Positions 1 through 9,018 of a DNA stretch of 64,000 nt are shown here, piece after piece. The stretch is taken from positions 620,001 to 684,000 of the forward strand of contig JADJHR010000003.1 of the NCBI GenBank assembly GCA_016707445.1, read 5' to 3'. The notes beneath the pieces are model-generated. The model was not told where the DNA came from, ran no database searches, and worked only from the letters and a program-made list of their open reading frames with translations. The stretch is from Rubrivivax sp. Lineage in GTDB: Bacteria > Pseudomonadota > Gammaproteobacteria > Burkholderiales > Burkholderiaceae_C. The translations under genes and the position numbers were made by a program. Numbering within the stretch: the first letter of the stretch is position 1; every line of letters starts with the position of its first letter.

Positions 1-38
1 CAATCGAGGTCAACCGTCGTAACTCGGTAGAAAGGGCG

Positions 39-3000
39 TCAAACCCCGCGCAGCACGCTGAACTCCCTGAATAGCCGTACCGGCAGCGGCGTCTCCAGCT
101 TCCACACGATGCTCATCGGCCGGTCGCCTTCGGCAGACTCCAGCGCCACGCGTCCGCAGGCGCGGTAGGCATCGCCCTTGCGCGGGCGCACGAAGAGCTG
201 GAACTGCCACCCGTTCGTCGAACTCTCCACATAGCGCCGCCCGCCGGGCGTGTCCGGTCCCGCGCTGTTCTGCGTCTGCCAGTGAAAGCGCTCGGCGCTG
301 ATCGCGTAGTCGTGGTACGAGATGCGGTCGTGATAGCCCTCGCTCTTGTCGAGCGTGACGAACAGCAGCTCGGTATTGCGGCTGGTGAGCGGCAGCACTC
401 CGGCCTGGAACGGTGCGCGCCGCGCCGCAGTCAACCAGCCCACGGCCGTGAGCACTTCGCGCGCGCCGTAGGCGGCGTGCAGGCACAGCGGCGTGTCTTC
501 AAGCCCGGGTACTGGCGTCGCTGCAACGTTCGTGCGGGCCTGCAGCAGGCCCGACAGCTCGACCAACTCATCGGCGATGGCAAAGTGGCGCTCGAGACGA
601 TCGATGAAGGCTTCGGGGCCTGCCGCCTGCTCGTGCCGACCATCGATCTGGTAAGCCAGCATCTGCACGCCGATTGCATCCTTCGCATTGAGCGTCGGCG
701 GGTGGCCTTGCCGCGAGCCGACCGCGGCCATCACGTCGAGCCGCTGCGGGTCGTCCACGTGCAGCAGGTCTCCGAAGCGGCGGCTGAAGTAGTCCTCTTC
801 GGGGCCGGGCTCCGCAGCGATCAGGCCGGCGTCGCGCTTCAGTGCCGTCCAGCCGCTGCGGCCCTGGCCGGTGCCTGCGCGGTAGACGTCACCGAGTTCC
901 AGCGCTTGGTCGCGCAGGAAGTCGGCCAACCGCACCGAGGCACGGCCGCGCAGGGCTGCATAAGTCTGCAGCTCCGTCTTCAGGCGGCGCCAGTTCTGCG
1001 TCGTCAACGCGCGCAGGCCCTGCAGCACCTGCTCTCGCGTCTGGCGTTGCAGGTGGATGTGGCAGCCGGGCGGCAGGCTGCCGAAACCGTTCTCGACACC
1101 ATCCACCAGTTCGCGGCGCGACAGGCCGGTCAGGCTCGACAGCAGGCGGTCGAACCGGAACTCGGTGCGGTGCTGGCCGACAAAGTCGAGCACCAGGCAA
1201 CTCTCCTTGCCCGGCGCCAGGCGCAGGCCGCGGCCGATCTGCTGCTGGAACAGCACCGGGCTCTGCGTGGGCCGCAGCAGCAACAGCGTGTCGACCATCG
1301 GCAGGTCGATGCCTTCGTTGTAGAGATCGACCGTCACCAGCGCGCACAGCTCGCCGCTGAGCAAGCGCTGCGGTGCCCGGCGGCGCTCCTCGGGGCTTGT
1401 CGTGCCCACCACGCAGGCGGCCGGCAGGCCCGCACGGTTGAGCCAGTCGGTCATGAACTCAGCATGCGCGACCGATACGCAGAACACCAGGGCACGCGAC
1501 CGTGATGCATCGGACGCCAGGCGACGCCATTCATTCACCGCCAGCCGGGCGCGCACATCATTGCCGGTGACCAGGTTGTCGACCGCTTCGCGCTCGCCGG
1601 GCCTGTCCCACGGCACTGCCGAAAAGTCGGTGGCATCGTCGCAGGCGTAATACTCGAAAGGCGCCAACAGCTGCAGGTCCAGCGCATGCCACAGTCGCAG
1701 CTCGACGGCCGGGCTGCCGTCGGGCCTGGCATCGAAGTACGGCGTGATCGGCTGCCCGTCGCTGCGCTCCGGCGTGGCGGTCAGGCCCAGCAAGACGCGC
1801 GGGCGAACGGCCTTGACGAAGGCATCGAAGCGGTCTGCGGCCAGCCGGTGGCATTCATCCACGACGACGGTGTGCCAGTGCGCGGCACCGATGGTGGCCA
1901 CCAAGTCGCGGCTGCTCAAGCTGTCGATGGTGGCGAAGAGGTGGTCCCGGCGCTCGGGCTCGTGGTCACCGGTCAGCAGGTCGCCGAACTCGGGGTCGCG
2001 CAGCACCTCGCGGTAGGTGCGCAGGGCCTGGCGCAGGATCTCCTCACGATGCGCCACGAACAGAAGGCGTGGACGACCCCCTTCGCTGCGACAGGTGTTC
2101 CGATAGTCGAATGCCGCGACCACGGTCTTGCCGGTGCCGGTGGCCGCCACCACCAGGTTGCGGTGTCGACCGTGAGCGCGCTCCGCCGCCAACTGCTCCA
2201 GCATGTCCTGCTGGTAGGTCTTGGGCTGCAGGTCGAAGAAGCTGATCGCGCCGGTGGGCTCACCGCCGAAGGATTCGCGGCCGAGCGCGACCGCCAGCGC
2301 CTGGCGATGCTCGACGTTGTCCGGGTCATAGCGTTGGAACTCGCTGTCGGCCCAGAGCGTCTCGAAGTGGGCGATGGCACGGGCAAACAGTGCCTCCTGG
2401 GCACGCTGGGTCAGCTTGACCGTCCACTCCAGCCCGCCTGTCAGCGCTGCGCCCGAGAGATTGGCGCTGCCGACGTAGGCCGAGCCGAAGCCGGACTTGC
2501 GCTGGAACAGCCAGGCCTTGGCATGCAGGCGCGTGCGCCTGCCATCGAGCGACACGCGCACTTCGCAGCCTGGCAGGCGCGCCAGCTCGTCCAGCGCGCG
2601 CGCCTCGGTCGCGCCGGTGTAGGTGGTGGTAAGGATGCGCAGCCGCGTGGCACTCTGGCCCTGCGCGCCAGTGGCCGTGATCTGCTGCAGCACGTCCTGC
2701 AGCTTGCGGACCCCGGACACGGTGATGAAGCTGACCAGGATGTCGACTTGATCGGCAGAGGCCAGCTCGCGCCGGATCTCTTGAAGCAGCGACGGCGAGC
2801 CCTTACCGGCCGTGAACAGCCAGGGCGCCGCGAGGCCGATCTCGGGCGATGCCTGGAACTGCCGATCGCGCTGCACGGCACGCAGAACGCGCAGGGGCTG
2901 CGCCACCAGGTCGATGACTTCGGCTGAGCCGCTTGTTGCGCCCTGGCCTTCTGCCGCGGCAAGCCGGTGCCGAAGCATCACCAGCAGCTCGTTGACCAGC

Positions 3001-3206
3001 TCCAGTTGTCGCCTGGGCTTGTCGGTGTCGTCACCGGCAACGTCATCCAGGATCGCGCCGAGCTGGCGCGTGATGACATCGACCAGCAGCTCGGGCGCCC
3101 CGCCCTTGAGCGACAGCACCTCTGCGCTGCCGGGATCAAGGGCGGCGAGCGATCGAGCCAGGCCCTCGGTAAGCAGCAGATCGTAGAGACCGTCCGACAG
3201 CGCCAT
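39..3206 (-). CDS. PLD-nuclease / superfamily 2 helicase with DUF3427 tail
   Basis: A 1055-residue protein of the helicase family that joins an N-terminal phospholipase-D-type nuclease to a DEAD/DEAH helicase and a C-terminal DUF3427 region. The PLD half shows the HxK motif (HAK, residues 228-230, followed by GSANLSG). The helicase has Walker A (ATGTGKT, about 354-361) and a DECH box (450-453). I start it at the ATG at 3206, because the upstream extension overlaps the neighbouring endonuclease gene and reads as non-native sequence. The family is common in defence islands and probably acts on foreign DNA, but the substrate is not known. The Mrr-type endonuclease fragment lies 14 bases upstream on the same strand, so they probably formed an operon before the IS insertion. 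Confidence 0.85.
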   Translation of the reverse strand: MALSDGLYDLLLTEGLARSLAALDPGSAEVLSLKGGAPELLVDVITRQLGAILDDVAGDDTDKPRRQLELVNELLVMLRHRLAAAEGQGATSGSAEVIDLVAQPLRVLRAVQRDRQFQASPEIGLAAPWLFTAGKGSPSLLQEIRRELASADQVDILVSFITVSGVRKLQDVLQQITATGAQGQSATRLRILTTTYTGATEARALDELARLPGCEVRVSLDGRRTRLHAKAWLFQRKSGFGSAYVGSANLSGAALTGGLEWTVKLTQRAQEALFARAIAHFETLWADSEFQRYDPDNVEHRQALAVALGRESFGGEPTGAISFFDLQPKTYQQDMLEQLAAERAHGRHRNLVVAATGTGKTVVAAFDYRNTCRSEGGRPRLLFVAHREEILRQALRTYREVLRDPEFGDLLTGDHEPERRDHLFATIDSLSSRDLVATIGAAHWHTVVVDECHRLAADRFDAFVKAVRPRVLLGLTATPERSDGQPITPYFDARPDGSPAVELRLWHALDLQLLAPFEYYACDDATDFSAVPWDRPGEREAVDNLVTGNDVRARLAVNEWRRLASDASRSRALVFCVSVAHAEFMTDWLNRAGLPAACVVGTTSPEERRRAPQRLLSGELCALVTVDLYNEGIDLPMVDTLLLLRPTQSPVLFQQQIGRGLRLAPGKESCLVLDFVGQHRTEFRFDRLLSSLTGLSRRELVDGVENGFGSLPPGCHIHLQRQTREQVLQGLRALTTQNWRRLKTELQTYAALRGRASVRLADFLRDQALELGDVYRAGTGQGRSGWTALKRDAGLIAAEPGPEEDYFSRRFGDLLHVDDPQRLDVMAAVGSRQGHPPTLNAKDAIGVQMLAYQIDGRHEQAAGPEAFIDRLERHFAIADELVELSGLLQARTNVAATPVPGLEDTPLCLHAAYGAREVLTAVGWLTAARRAPFQAGVLPLTSRNTELLFVTLDKSEGYHDRISYHDYAISAERFHWQTQNSAGPDTPGGRRYVESSTNGWQFQLFVRPRKGDAYRACGRVALESAEGDRPMSIVWKLETPLPVRLFREFSVLRGV

Positions 3207-3707
3207 GGAGCGTCCGGGATTCAACCGATCGGCCGCGTGCCGCGGCAGGCCGGGTAGCCGGTGCATCCCCAGAACTCGCCACCCGCATTGGCGCCGCGCT
3301 TCGCGATACGGCGCACCATCGGCTTGGTGCACAAGGGGCAGACGGTCGCCTGTCCTGAGTCGGCAGTAGGCCGGGTTGCTTTGGCCGCGTCCGGCCGCGC
3401 CGCAGCTTGACCTGCGCCCGCCCTTGCCTGCCGAATGAGGCCGAGCAATTTTGGCCCGTCCACCAGCGTCACATTGCGCCCGCTCGCGAAGCTGATGGCG
3501 TCATCGGTGAATCGCCCCGAGGTCACGACGAATCCGCCCGTGGCGCCGCGGGCGGCCATGACGCCGTAGAGCTCGCGCACCACGTCGACGCCGACCTTCA
3601 GCGCACGCCACTGCTTGCACTGCACGAGAAACTTCTCGCGGCCGCTCATGCCTGGCCGGGTCAGCACCAGGTCCACACCGTCGTCTGGGCCGCCGCCCCC
3701 CGTCTGG

Positions 3708-4844
3708 CTAGTGCAGTGTTTCGTTCTGTTTAGAACTTAAGCGCGCATTGGCCCGAATGACCTTCTGCAGGATGTCGCGGGCGCTCTTGGTCCAGATGAA
3801 CGGCTTGGGGTCGATGTTGTGGTGAGCGACGTAGTCGTTGATCGCAGCTTCCAGCTCAGGCACGCTGGTGAACACGCCGCGGCGCAGGCGTTCGGTCGTG
3901 ATGTCACGGAAGAAGCGCTCGACCATGTTCAGCCACGACGCCGAGGTCGGCGTGAAGTGCATGTTGAAGCGCGGGTGCTTGGCCAGCCACTCCTGCACCG
4001 CCGGGTGCTTGTGGGTGGCGTAGTTGTCGGCGATCAGGTGCAGCGTCTTCTCCTTGGGCGTCTCGCGGTCGATCTTGCGCAGGAACTTCAGCCACTCGGC
4101 GTGGGTGTGCCGCTGCTGGCACTGGCCGATCACCTTGCCGTCCAGCACGTTCATCGCAGCGAACAGCGTGGTCGTGCCGTGGCGCTTGTAGTCGTGCGTC
4201 ATCGTCTGCGCGCGGCCCTTCTTCAGCGGCAGCCCAGGCTGCGTGCGGTCCAGCGCCTGCACCTGGCTCTTCTCGTCGCAGCACAGCACCAGGGCGTGCT
4301 CGGGCGGGGACATGTACAGGCCCACGATGTCCTCGAGCTTCTCGACGAAGTGCGGGTCGCGCGACACCTTGAAGCCGCGCACGATGTGCGGCTTCAAGCC
4401 GTGGGACTGCCAGTGCCGCCACACGGTGCTGGCAGCCACACCCAGCTCGGCGGCCAGCTTGCGCGTGCTCCAGTGCGTGGCCGCCGCAGGCTTGCTCCGG
4501 GTGGTCAGCTGGACCAACTCCGCCACGTCCACCTTGACCGGTGGCGCGCCACGGGGAAGGTCGCGCTCGATGCCTTCCACTCCGGCTTGCAGGTAGCGCT
4601 CGCGCCAGCGCGCCACCTGCACGCGACCGATGCCAAGCTGCTCGGCGATGTCCTTGTTCTGCAGGCCTTGCGCAGCCAACAAAACGATGCGCGCCCGCTG
4701 CGCCAGCCGCACGCTCGTGCGCCCGGAACGCGATAGCCTGGTCAGCTCCGCCTTTTGCTCATCGGTGAGAACAATCTCCGGTGCAACTCGCACGTGCCCA
4801 CTCCAGTTCAAGCCCAAGTGGACCATTGGAGTGGGGTTCAACAT
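3708..4844 (-). CDS. IS630-family transposase
   Basis: A 378-residue transposase. The N-terminal half is a helix-turn-helix DNA-binding region (NKDIAEQLGIGRVQVARWRERY, followed by a second HTH near TRKLAAELGV). The C-terminal half is the DDE catalytic core: D in CCDEKSQ, D in LIADNYATH, and E in WLNMVERFF. The TAG stop codon is built from the left TA target duplication, so it lies partly outside the element. A start at the internal ATG at 4826 is also possible. Length and motifs are complete, so the element may still be mobile. Confidence 0.88.
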   Translation of the reverse strand: MLNPTPMVHLGLNWSGHVRVAPEIVLTDEQKAELTRLSRSGRTSVRLAQRARIVLLAAQGLQNKDIAEQLGIGRVQVARWRERYLQAGVEGIERDLPRGAPPVKVDVAELVQLTTRSKPAAATHWSTRKLAAELGVAASTVWRHWQSHGLKPHIVRGFKVSRDPHFVEKLEDIVGLYMSPPEHALVLCCDEKSQVQALDRTQPGLPLKKGRAQTMTHDYKRHGTTTLFAAMNVLDGKVIGQCQQRHTHAEWLKFLRKIDRETPKEKTLHLIADNYATHKHPAVQEWLAKHPRFNMHFTPTSASWLNMVERFFRDITTERLRRGVFTSVPELEAAINDYVAHHNIDPKPFIWTKSARDILQKVIRANARLSSKQNETLH

Positions 4845-4874
4845 TTAAGTTCATTCAAGAACAGAACACTACAC
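3711..4874. mobile_element. IS630-family insertion sequence
   Basis: An element of 1164 bp with imperfect terminal inverted repeats of about 30 bp. The left end begins GTGCAGTGTT and the right end, read inward, begins GTGTAGTGTT. Both repeats finish with GAACTTAA. It is flanked by TA dinucleotides at 3709-3710 and 4875-4876, the target duplication expected of IS630/Tc1-type transposition. It carries one transposase gene and sits inside the Mrr-type endonuclease gene. Confidence 0.85.
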
Positions 4875-5188
4875 TAGCGACTGCGCATTGGCCGTGATCG
4901 GTTGGCTGGCCACGCTATGCAGCCAGAAGTAGCCAAGAATGGCCAGCAGCACTCCCGCCCACCAGGGCATCAGTGCCACTAGATCGATGAGGTCCTCGGC
5001 TGGACTTGTCTTCTTGCGTCTTGCCATTGCGGCGTTACTCCCTTGGATCGATCTTGTACCAGGCTGCTTGGCAGCCAATTGCTGGCGGACAGCCTATCCT
5101 GCAATCATCCACAAAAGCCCTATGCAGACAGCAATGTCGTGAGCCGCAGCTGTTGGGCAAGTGATCGGTATCCGGCCGGTAAGCGGCC

Positions 5189-5221
5189 CGAAACCGGACC
5201 GAAACCGGACCGAAACCGCAC
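5189..5221. repeat. three tandem 11-bp repeats
   Basis: Two exact copies and one near-exact copy of CGAAACCGGAC lie in the gene-poor stretch between the endonuclease start and the NYN gene end (5028-5313). I see no gene in that stretch. Function is unknown. It could be a protein-binding array or simple slippage. Confidence 0.6.
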
Positions 5222-5313
5222 CGTTTGCGGACCGTGTCTGAACCACAGGCGCGATGAACGACCCTGGTCAGCCTTACCCTGGAAGGTCGGACAGTCCGAA
5301 CTCCTTGCACGCA

Positions 5314-6666
5314 CTACGCCAAAGTCGCGCCACTGATCCATGTGCGGATCCGGCCAACCTCGTTATGGTCGGGCACCTTCTGCTCGCGCTCACACAGGAA
5401 CAGGACTTGATTGAACAGCCGGGAGGCCAACGTCGTCTCGTCATCGGCACCCTGACCGAAGACATGTCCGTTCATCTGCATGCCGCGAACCAGGAAATTG
5501 ACATCGCGAGGCCGAACTCTCAGGCCCTCCGACTCGATGCACTGGCGGCAGACGGCCTGCACTGTCGTGGGCAGCTTGAACTCCTGCTTCGTCAGGACCT
5601 GGACCAACGCGCCCATCACCGACCTCAAGTCCTTTGGCGCGAGCAGCGGCGCCCCCGTCAAGACGCAGACCTCCCTGGCCACGGGGAAGAGATCCTCGGC
5701 ACCTGACCATGGCGATTCCGGTTCCTGCTCCGGCAGAGCGCCTTCCAGCTCGTGCCGGCTCGGATCCAGCACCCGACCACCTGACCCACTCAGCCAGAGC
5801 AGCCGCGAGAGCCTGAGCGAACGAAAAAACGCCTTGAACGTGCCCAGTCCATTCCAGTTCTCCAGAATTTCCGGGTACTCCTGCCGCAGTCGCGATGCCA
5901 GGAGGCCAGAGCTGACAGGTAGCGGGGACTCGTCGACGAAGGTCCACAGGCGGCCGGCAATCTCCGAGAGTTCGTCCGGTGTCGCCAACCTCGGGCCCGC
6001 CTTGGAAGACGGGTCTGCTTTGGGCATTGCGACGGTTGAACTCGTTGCCTTCGATTCCGCAAGCACGGGCTTGCTTTCGGTCGAACGAGACTCCTTGACT
6101 TCCGTGGCCTGCCCGTTGTGGCCAGGCGGCACATCAGCGTTGGCCAGACCGAGGCCCAGCGCTTCCCGAAGAAAAAGCCTTTCGTCGATCAAGAGATCAG
6201 CCGAGGCTTGATACGCGGCCGATGGGTAGCCGATGGCGAGCACCGTGGTGCGTCGGTCGTAGCGGCGAAGCTTGCGCAGGACCGGCGTGAAGTCCGCGTC
6301 TGCGGAGAAGACGATGAACTCGTCACAGCGAGTCTCGTGCTGCAGCAGGTCGACGATGTCCAGCACCATGTGGATGTCCGTGCTGGTCTTGCCCTGGCTG
6401 GTGACCGGCGGGCAGTCGACGATCTCGAAGCCGGCGCGCAAGAACGCATGGCGGTAGTTCTGATACCAGTTGGGATTCAGGTAGCAGCGGCGCACGAGTA
6501 ACCGGCGACGCTCACCCTCCTCGTGCGGTTCCGGCAGCGCTAGGGACCCCGTCAGCCAACCCATCCACTCCGACGGATGACGCGCGAACCGCTCGGCAGC
6601 ATCGGGCTGCAACTGTCGCAGTTGCGAATACACGTTGTCGAAGTCGACGAATAGTGCGCTCTTCAT
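5314..6666 (-). CDS. NYN-domain RNase-like protein with LOTUS/OST-HTH domain
   Basis: A 450-residue protein. Residues about 1-170 form a NYN (LabA/PIN-like) nuclease domain, with acidic residues in the opening FVDFDN motif, in DIHMVLDIVDLL and in FSADADF. A low-complexity linker follows (about 190-240). Next comes a winged-helix LOTUS/OST-HTH region (SSGLLASRLRQEYPEIL...FKAFFRSL), and the C-terminal part probably contains a second. The start at 6666 has a GGGGAG ribosome-binding site about nine bases upstream, and the longer upstream reading is not protein-like. NYN-LOTUS proteins are thought to cleave or bind RNA. This one sits alone between the nuclease/helicase pair and hipBA, and its target is unknown. 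Confidence 0.8.
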   Translation of the reverse strand: MKSALFVDFDNVYSQLRQLQPDAAERFARHPSEWMGWLTGSLALPEPHEEGERRRLLVRRCYLNPNWYQNYRHAFLRAGFEIVDCPPVTSQGKTSTDIHMVLDIVDLLQHETRCDEFIVFSADADFTPVLRKLRRYDRRTTVLAIGYPSAAYQASADLLIDERLFLREALGLGLANADVPPGHNGQATEVKESRSTESKPVLAESKATSSTVAMPKADPSSKAGPRLATPDELSEIAGRLWTFVDESPLPVSSGLLASRLRQEYPEILENWNGLGTFKAFFRSLRLSRLLWLSGSGGRVLDPSRHELEGALPEQEPESPWSGAEDLFPVAREVCVLTGAPLLAPKDLRSVMGALVQVLTKQEFKLPTTVQAVCRQCIESEGLRVRPRDVNFLVRGMQMNGHVFGQGADDETTLASRLFNQVLFLCEREQKVPDHNEVGRIRTWISGATLA

Positions 6667-6820
6667 GTTCTTGATGCTCCCCGTACTCATGCAGATTGCG
6701 AAATCTCTGCACAGGTGTCGCAGCGGCCGCGTTGAGTAACGTCCACGTGGCAGGTTAACGCACGACACTGGCACGCATGGGCGGATCGCGATGTGGGCCG
6801 TGCGCCGCTGGCTGCGTCCG

Positions 6821-6859
6821 GTCAAGGGCGGGCAGTGCCCGGCGCAGCGAACCCTTGAC
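6821..6859. repeat. 8-bp inverted repeat, 23-base loop
   Basis: GTCAAGGG at 6821 pairs with CCCTTGAC at 6852. It lies in the 378-base gap between the NYN gene and hipB. It might be a weak hairpin or a binding site. Apart from the hipB operator candidate, nothing else is apparent in the gap. Confidence 0.4.
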
Positions 6860-6997
6860 GGGGCGTGGCCAGCCCACACGCTGCCTGGGGGTTGGCGTCA
6901 CCAGGTGAGGCCAGACCTTCCAACAACCAGCAGGATGGGCTTAGTGGAGGCACGGCAACGCATGCAAAAAACGTTCTCAAACTAGTATGTTGCATAA

Positions 6998-7013
6998 ACT
7001 GTCTAAAGCCAGT
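6998..7013. promoter_or_regulatory. hipBA operator candidate, copy 1
   Basis: An imperfect inverted repeat, ACTGTC-taaa-GCCAGT, 31 bases upstream of hipB. The second hipB copy has the perfect version (ACTGGC-caaa-GCCAGT) at the same distance, within sequence that otherwise diverges. Retention of the dyad suggests it is the HipB autoregulatory operator. This is inference from comparing the two copies. Confidence 0.5.
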
Positions 7014-7044
7014 AAATTGTGTGGCCACACCGGTGTCACCCTCT

Positions 7045-7464
7045 ATGAGCTTCCCGCTTCGCATCCCCGACCAGTTGAAGCAACATCTTCGAGCGTTGCG
7101 GAAGAGCCGTGGACTGACGCAGGGTCAGCTTGGCGCATTGGTTGGCGTCAGACAGGCCCGCATCGCCGAGATCGAGGCGAACCCGGGGGCTGTCAGTCTG
7201 GACCAGCTCACCAAGGTACTGGCGGCGCTGGGCGGCACGTTGCATCTGCACAGCGCCGAAGGCGCAGGGACAGAAAGTCAGGTCGTGCCCGATGCGGGGC
7301 CGAAGGCACCGCAGTCCGCGCCAATGTCAGTGGCGAAGCGGGCGCCAAGGAAGGCCGCTGGCCAGGTCGTCGGCGAGCCGACTGGCCGGCGTAGCCCAGC
7401 TAGGTCAACCAAGCCTGCCCCGGTCACCGGCATCGTGATTCGCCCGAAGAAGGGTACTTGGTGA
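7045..7464 (+). CDS. hipB: HipB-type antitoxin, XRE family
   Basis: A 139-residue antitoxin. Residues about 5-65 form an XRE helix-turn-helix (RGLTQGQLGALVGVRQARIAEIEANPG). A flexible Ala/Pro/Lys-rich tail ends with IVIRPKKGTW, the usual HipA-contacting end. The ATG at 7045 opens the conserved block shared with the second copy at 47100. Its stop overlaps the hipA GTG start by four bases, so translation is probably coupled. HipB neutralises HipA and represses its own operon, and a candidate operator lies just upstream. Confidence 0.88.
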   Translation: MSFPLRIPDQLKQHLRALRKSRGLTQGQLGALVGVRQARIAEIEANPGAVSLDQLTKVLAALGGTLHLHSAEGAGTESQVVPDAGPKAPQSAPMSVAKRAPRKAAGQVVGEPTGRRSPARSTKPAPVTGIVIRPKKGTW

Positions 7465-8789
7465 CGACTGCGCTCCATGCCTGGATGAACGGCGAGCTGG
7501 TGGGCACCTGGACCATCGACCGTGCCACGCACTCGTTCGACTACGACGCCTCCTGGCTCAGGTCGCCCAAGGTCCGATCGCTGTCGCTGTCGCTGCCCAT
7601 CACCGCCTCGCGTGAGGTCCGCGGCGATGCCGTCGCCAACTACTTCGACAACCTGCTGCCGGACAACGACAGGATCCGTGAACGTCTGAGCCGCCGCTTC
7701 AAGACGAAGAGGGCCGATGCGTTCTCGCTGTTGGAGGCCATCGGCCGGGACTGCGTCGGTGCGGTTCAGTTGCTGCCCGAGGAGACGATACCGACAGGGT
7801 GGAACCGCGTTGACTGCGAACCCCTCGACGAGGGGCAGATCGCCGACATCCTGCGGGCTGTTCCATCCGACGTCGGCCCCGGCTCGCTACGCCAGCCCGA
7901 CGACGATCTGTTCCGCATCTCGATCGCCGGTGCCCAGGAGAAGACGGCGTTCACCCAGGCCGGCGGGCGCTGGTGCCGGCCGCACGGCGCGACGCCGACC
8001 ACGCACATCTTCAAGCTGCCGCTGGGCCTGGTAGGCGGTTCGCGGCGTGTCGACCTCTCCGATTCAGTCCAGAACGAATGGGTCTGTGCCCAGATCATCT
8101 CGGAACTCGGCCTGCCCGTCGCGCCAACGACGATGGCGACCTTCGGCGACCAGACCGTCCTGGTGGTCGAGCGCTTCGACCGCGCGTGGATGGACGACGG
8201 TGCCTGGATCGCGCGGCTGCCGCAGGAAGACTTCTGCCAGGCGCTGGGGTTCTCGCCGAAGCAGAAGTACGAACACGACGGCGGGCCTGGCATGGCGAAG
8301 TGCCTGCAGTTGCTCACCGGCGGCGCCGACCCGCAGCAGGACGCGCTGGCGTTTCAGCTGACGCAGCTCGCCTTCTGGTTGATGGCGGCCACCGATGGCC
8401 ACGCCAAGAACTACTCGATCTTTCTGCAGCCTGGCGACACCTACGTCATGACGCCGCTCTACGACATCCTGTCCATGTGGCCCTACTTCGGCAAAGGCCC
8501 GAACCAGTACAACCGCCGGCAGGCGGGCTTGGCCATGGCGATGCGTTCCAAGAACGTCCACTACCGCTTCGACACCATCCAGAGCCGCCATTGGCACCAG
8601 CTGGCCATGAAGAACGGCGGCCCCGCAGTCTGGGACGCGATGGTGGGCCTGGTCGAGCAGGTCGGGCCCGCGCTGGCGGCGGTCGAGGCGCGCTTGCCCA
8701 AGGACTTCCACGGCAGATCCTGGGATGCCATCTCGAAGGGCATGATGGCCGAGGCCGAGCGGTTCTTGGACGGCGCCGAAGGGCTCTGA
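7461..8789 (+). CDS. hipA: HipA-type serine/threonine kinase toxin
   Basis: A 442-residue HipA-family kinase starting at a GTG that overlaps the hipB stop (GTGA). Motifs are intact: the GAQEKTAF segment before the nucleotide pocket, a VVERFDR strand, the catalytic-loop DGHAKN motif, and the metal-binding YDIL motif. The classical E. coli toxin phosphorylates glutamyl-tRNA synthetase. The target here is not shown by the sequence. It is the working copy; the near-identical second hipA at 47.5-48.8 kb carries a nonsense codon and a frameshift. Confidence 0.88.
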   Translation: MTTALHAWMNGELVGTWTIDRATHSFDYDASWLRSPKVRSLSLSLPITASREVRGDAVANYFDNLLPDNDRIRERLSRRFKTKRADAFSLLEAIGRDCVGAVQLLPEETIPTGWNRVDCEPLDEGQIADILRAVPSDVGPGSLRQPDDDLFRISIAGAQEKTAFTQAGGRWCRPHGATPTTHIFKLPLGLVGGSRRVDLSDSVQNEWVCAQIISELGLPVAPTTMATFGDQTVLVVERFDRAWMDDGAWIARLPQEDFCQALGFSPKQKYEHDGGPGMAKCLQLLTGGADPQQDALAFQLTQLAFWLMAATDGHAKNYSIFLQPGDTYVMTPLYDILSMWPYFGKGPNQYNRRQAGLAMAMRSKNVHYRFDTIQSRHWHQLAMKNGGPAVWDAMVGLVEQVGPALAAVEARLPKDFHGRSWDAISKGMMAEAERFLDGAEGL

Positions 8790-8803
8790 CATGCATCCAT
8801 GGC

Positions 8804-8825
8804 TGCGCGACTTTTGCGCGACTTT
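8804..8825 (+). repeat. tandem arm-type integrase sites near att1
   Basis: Two adjacent copies of TGCGCGACTTT about 94-115 bases left of att1. The same pair lies left of att3 (48860) and right of att2 (46718). This fits arm-type sites bound by the integrase whose tail survives at 46749. Confidence 0.6.
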
Positions 8826-8918
8826 CCAAGGCGCCCCTGTGCACTTCTCTGGGGAAAAGCGGGGCGAGGGCGCCGCTAAGTCGTTGATTTCATTGAACCC
8901 CATTCGTTTATCGGCGGG

Positions 8919-8963
8919 CTACGAACCAAGGGGTCGTGGGTTCGATTCCTGCCAGCCGCACCA
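8919..8963 (+). other. attachment site att1: 3' half of tRNA-Arg(ACG)
   Basis: 45 bases running from the anticodon loop (CTACGAA) through the T arm (GTGGG TTCGATT CCTGC) and acceptor strand to CCA. The 5' half of a tRNA is absent upstream. The tyrosine integrase gene begins its 3' end 36 bases away. An identical copy lies at 46615 and a copy with two changes at 48975. This is the usual duplication left by integration at a tRNA 3' end. Confidence 0.85.
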
Positions 8964-8982
8964 GAAAAACTAGAAACGGATC

Positions 8983-9018
8983 AACGGCCTAGAGGCTTTC
9001 AGCTTCTAGGCCGTTTTT
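8983..9018. terminator. intrinsic terminator after att1
   Basis: An 11-bp stem (AACGGCCTAGA with TCTAGGCCGTT) followed by a T run on the + strand. The stem overlaps the integrase stop codon. All three att copies are followed by such a hairpin, as expected for a tRNA terminator carried with the site. Confidence 0.7.

Larger units (their letters stand above)
3221..5027 (-). pseudogene. Mrr-type restriction endonuclease, interrupted by an IS
   Basis: Two pieces of one gene flank the insertion sequence. The 5' piece (4877-5027, start MARRKK) encodes a short charged N-terminus and one membrane segment (WWAGVLLAILGYFWL). The 3' piece (3221-3708) encodes the second half of an Mrr catalytic domain (DDGVDLVLTRPG, then QCKQW with the Q-x-K motif) and a C-terminal topoisomerase-type zinc finger (CPLC...CTGYPAC). 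As I recall the family, roughly 100-130 residues normally lie between these pieces. They are absent here, so the gene lost sequence as well as gaining the IS. The product would have been a membrane-anchored endonuclease of modified or foreign DNA. It is inactive as it stands. Confidence 0.8.

Noticed and set aside
282..1505. Long + strand reading frame opposite the PLD-helicase
   Set aside because: It is an antisense shadow of a high-GC gene; the minus-strand frame carries all family motifs.
8919..8963. Complete tRNA-Arg gene at any of the three tRNA-like sites
   Set aside because: Upstream sequence at 8919, 46615 and 48975 lacks the acceptor 5' strand and D arm, so only 3' halves are present.
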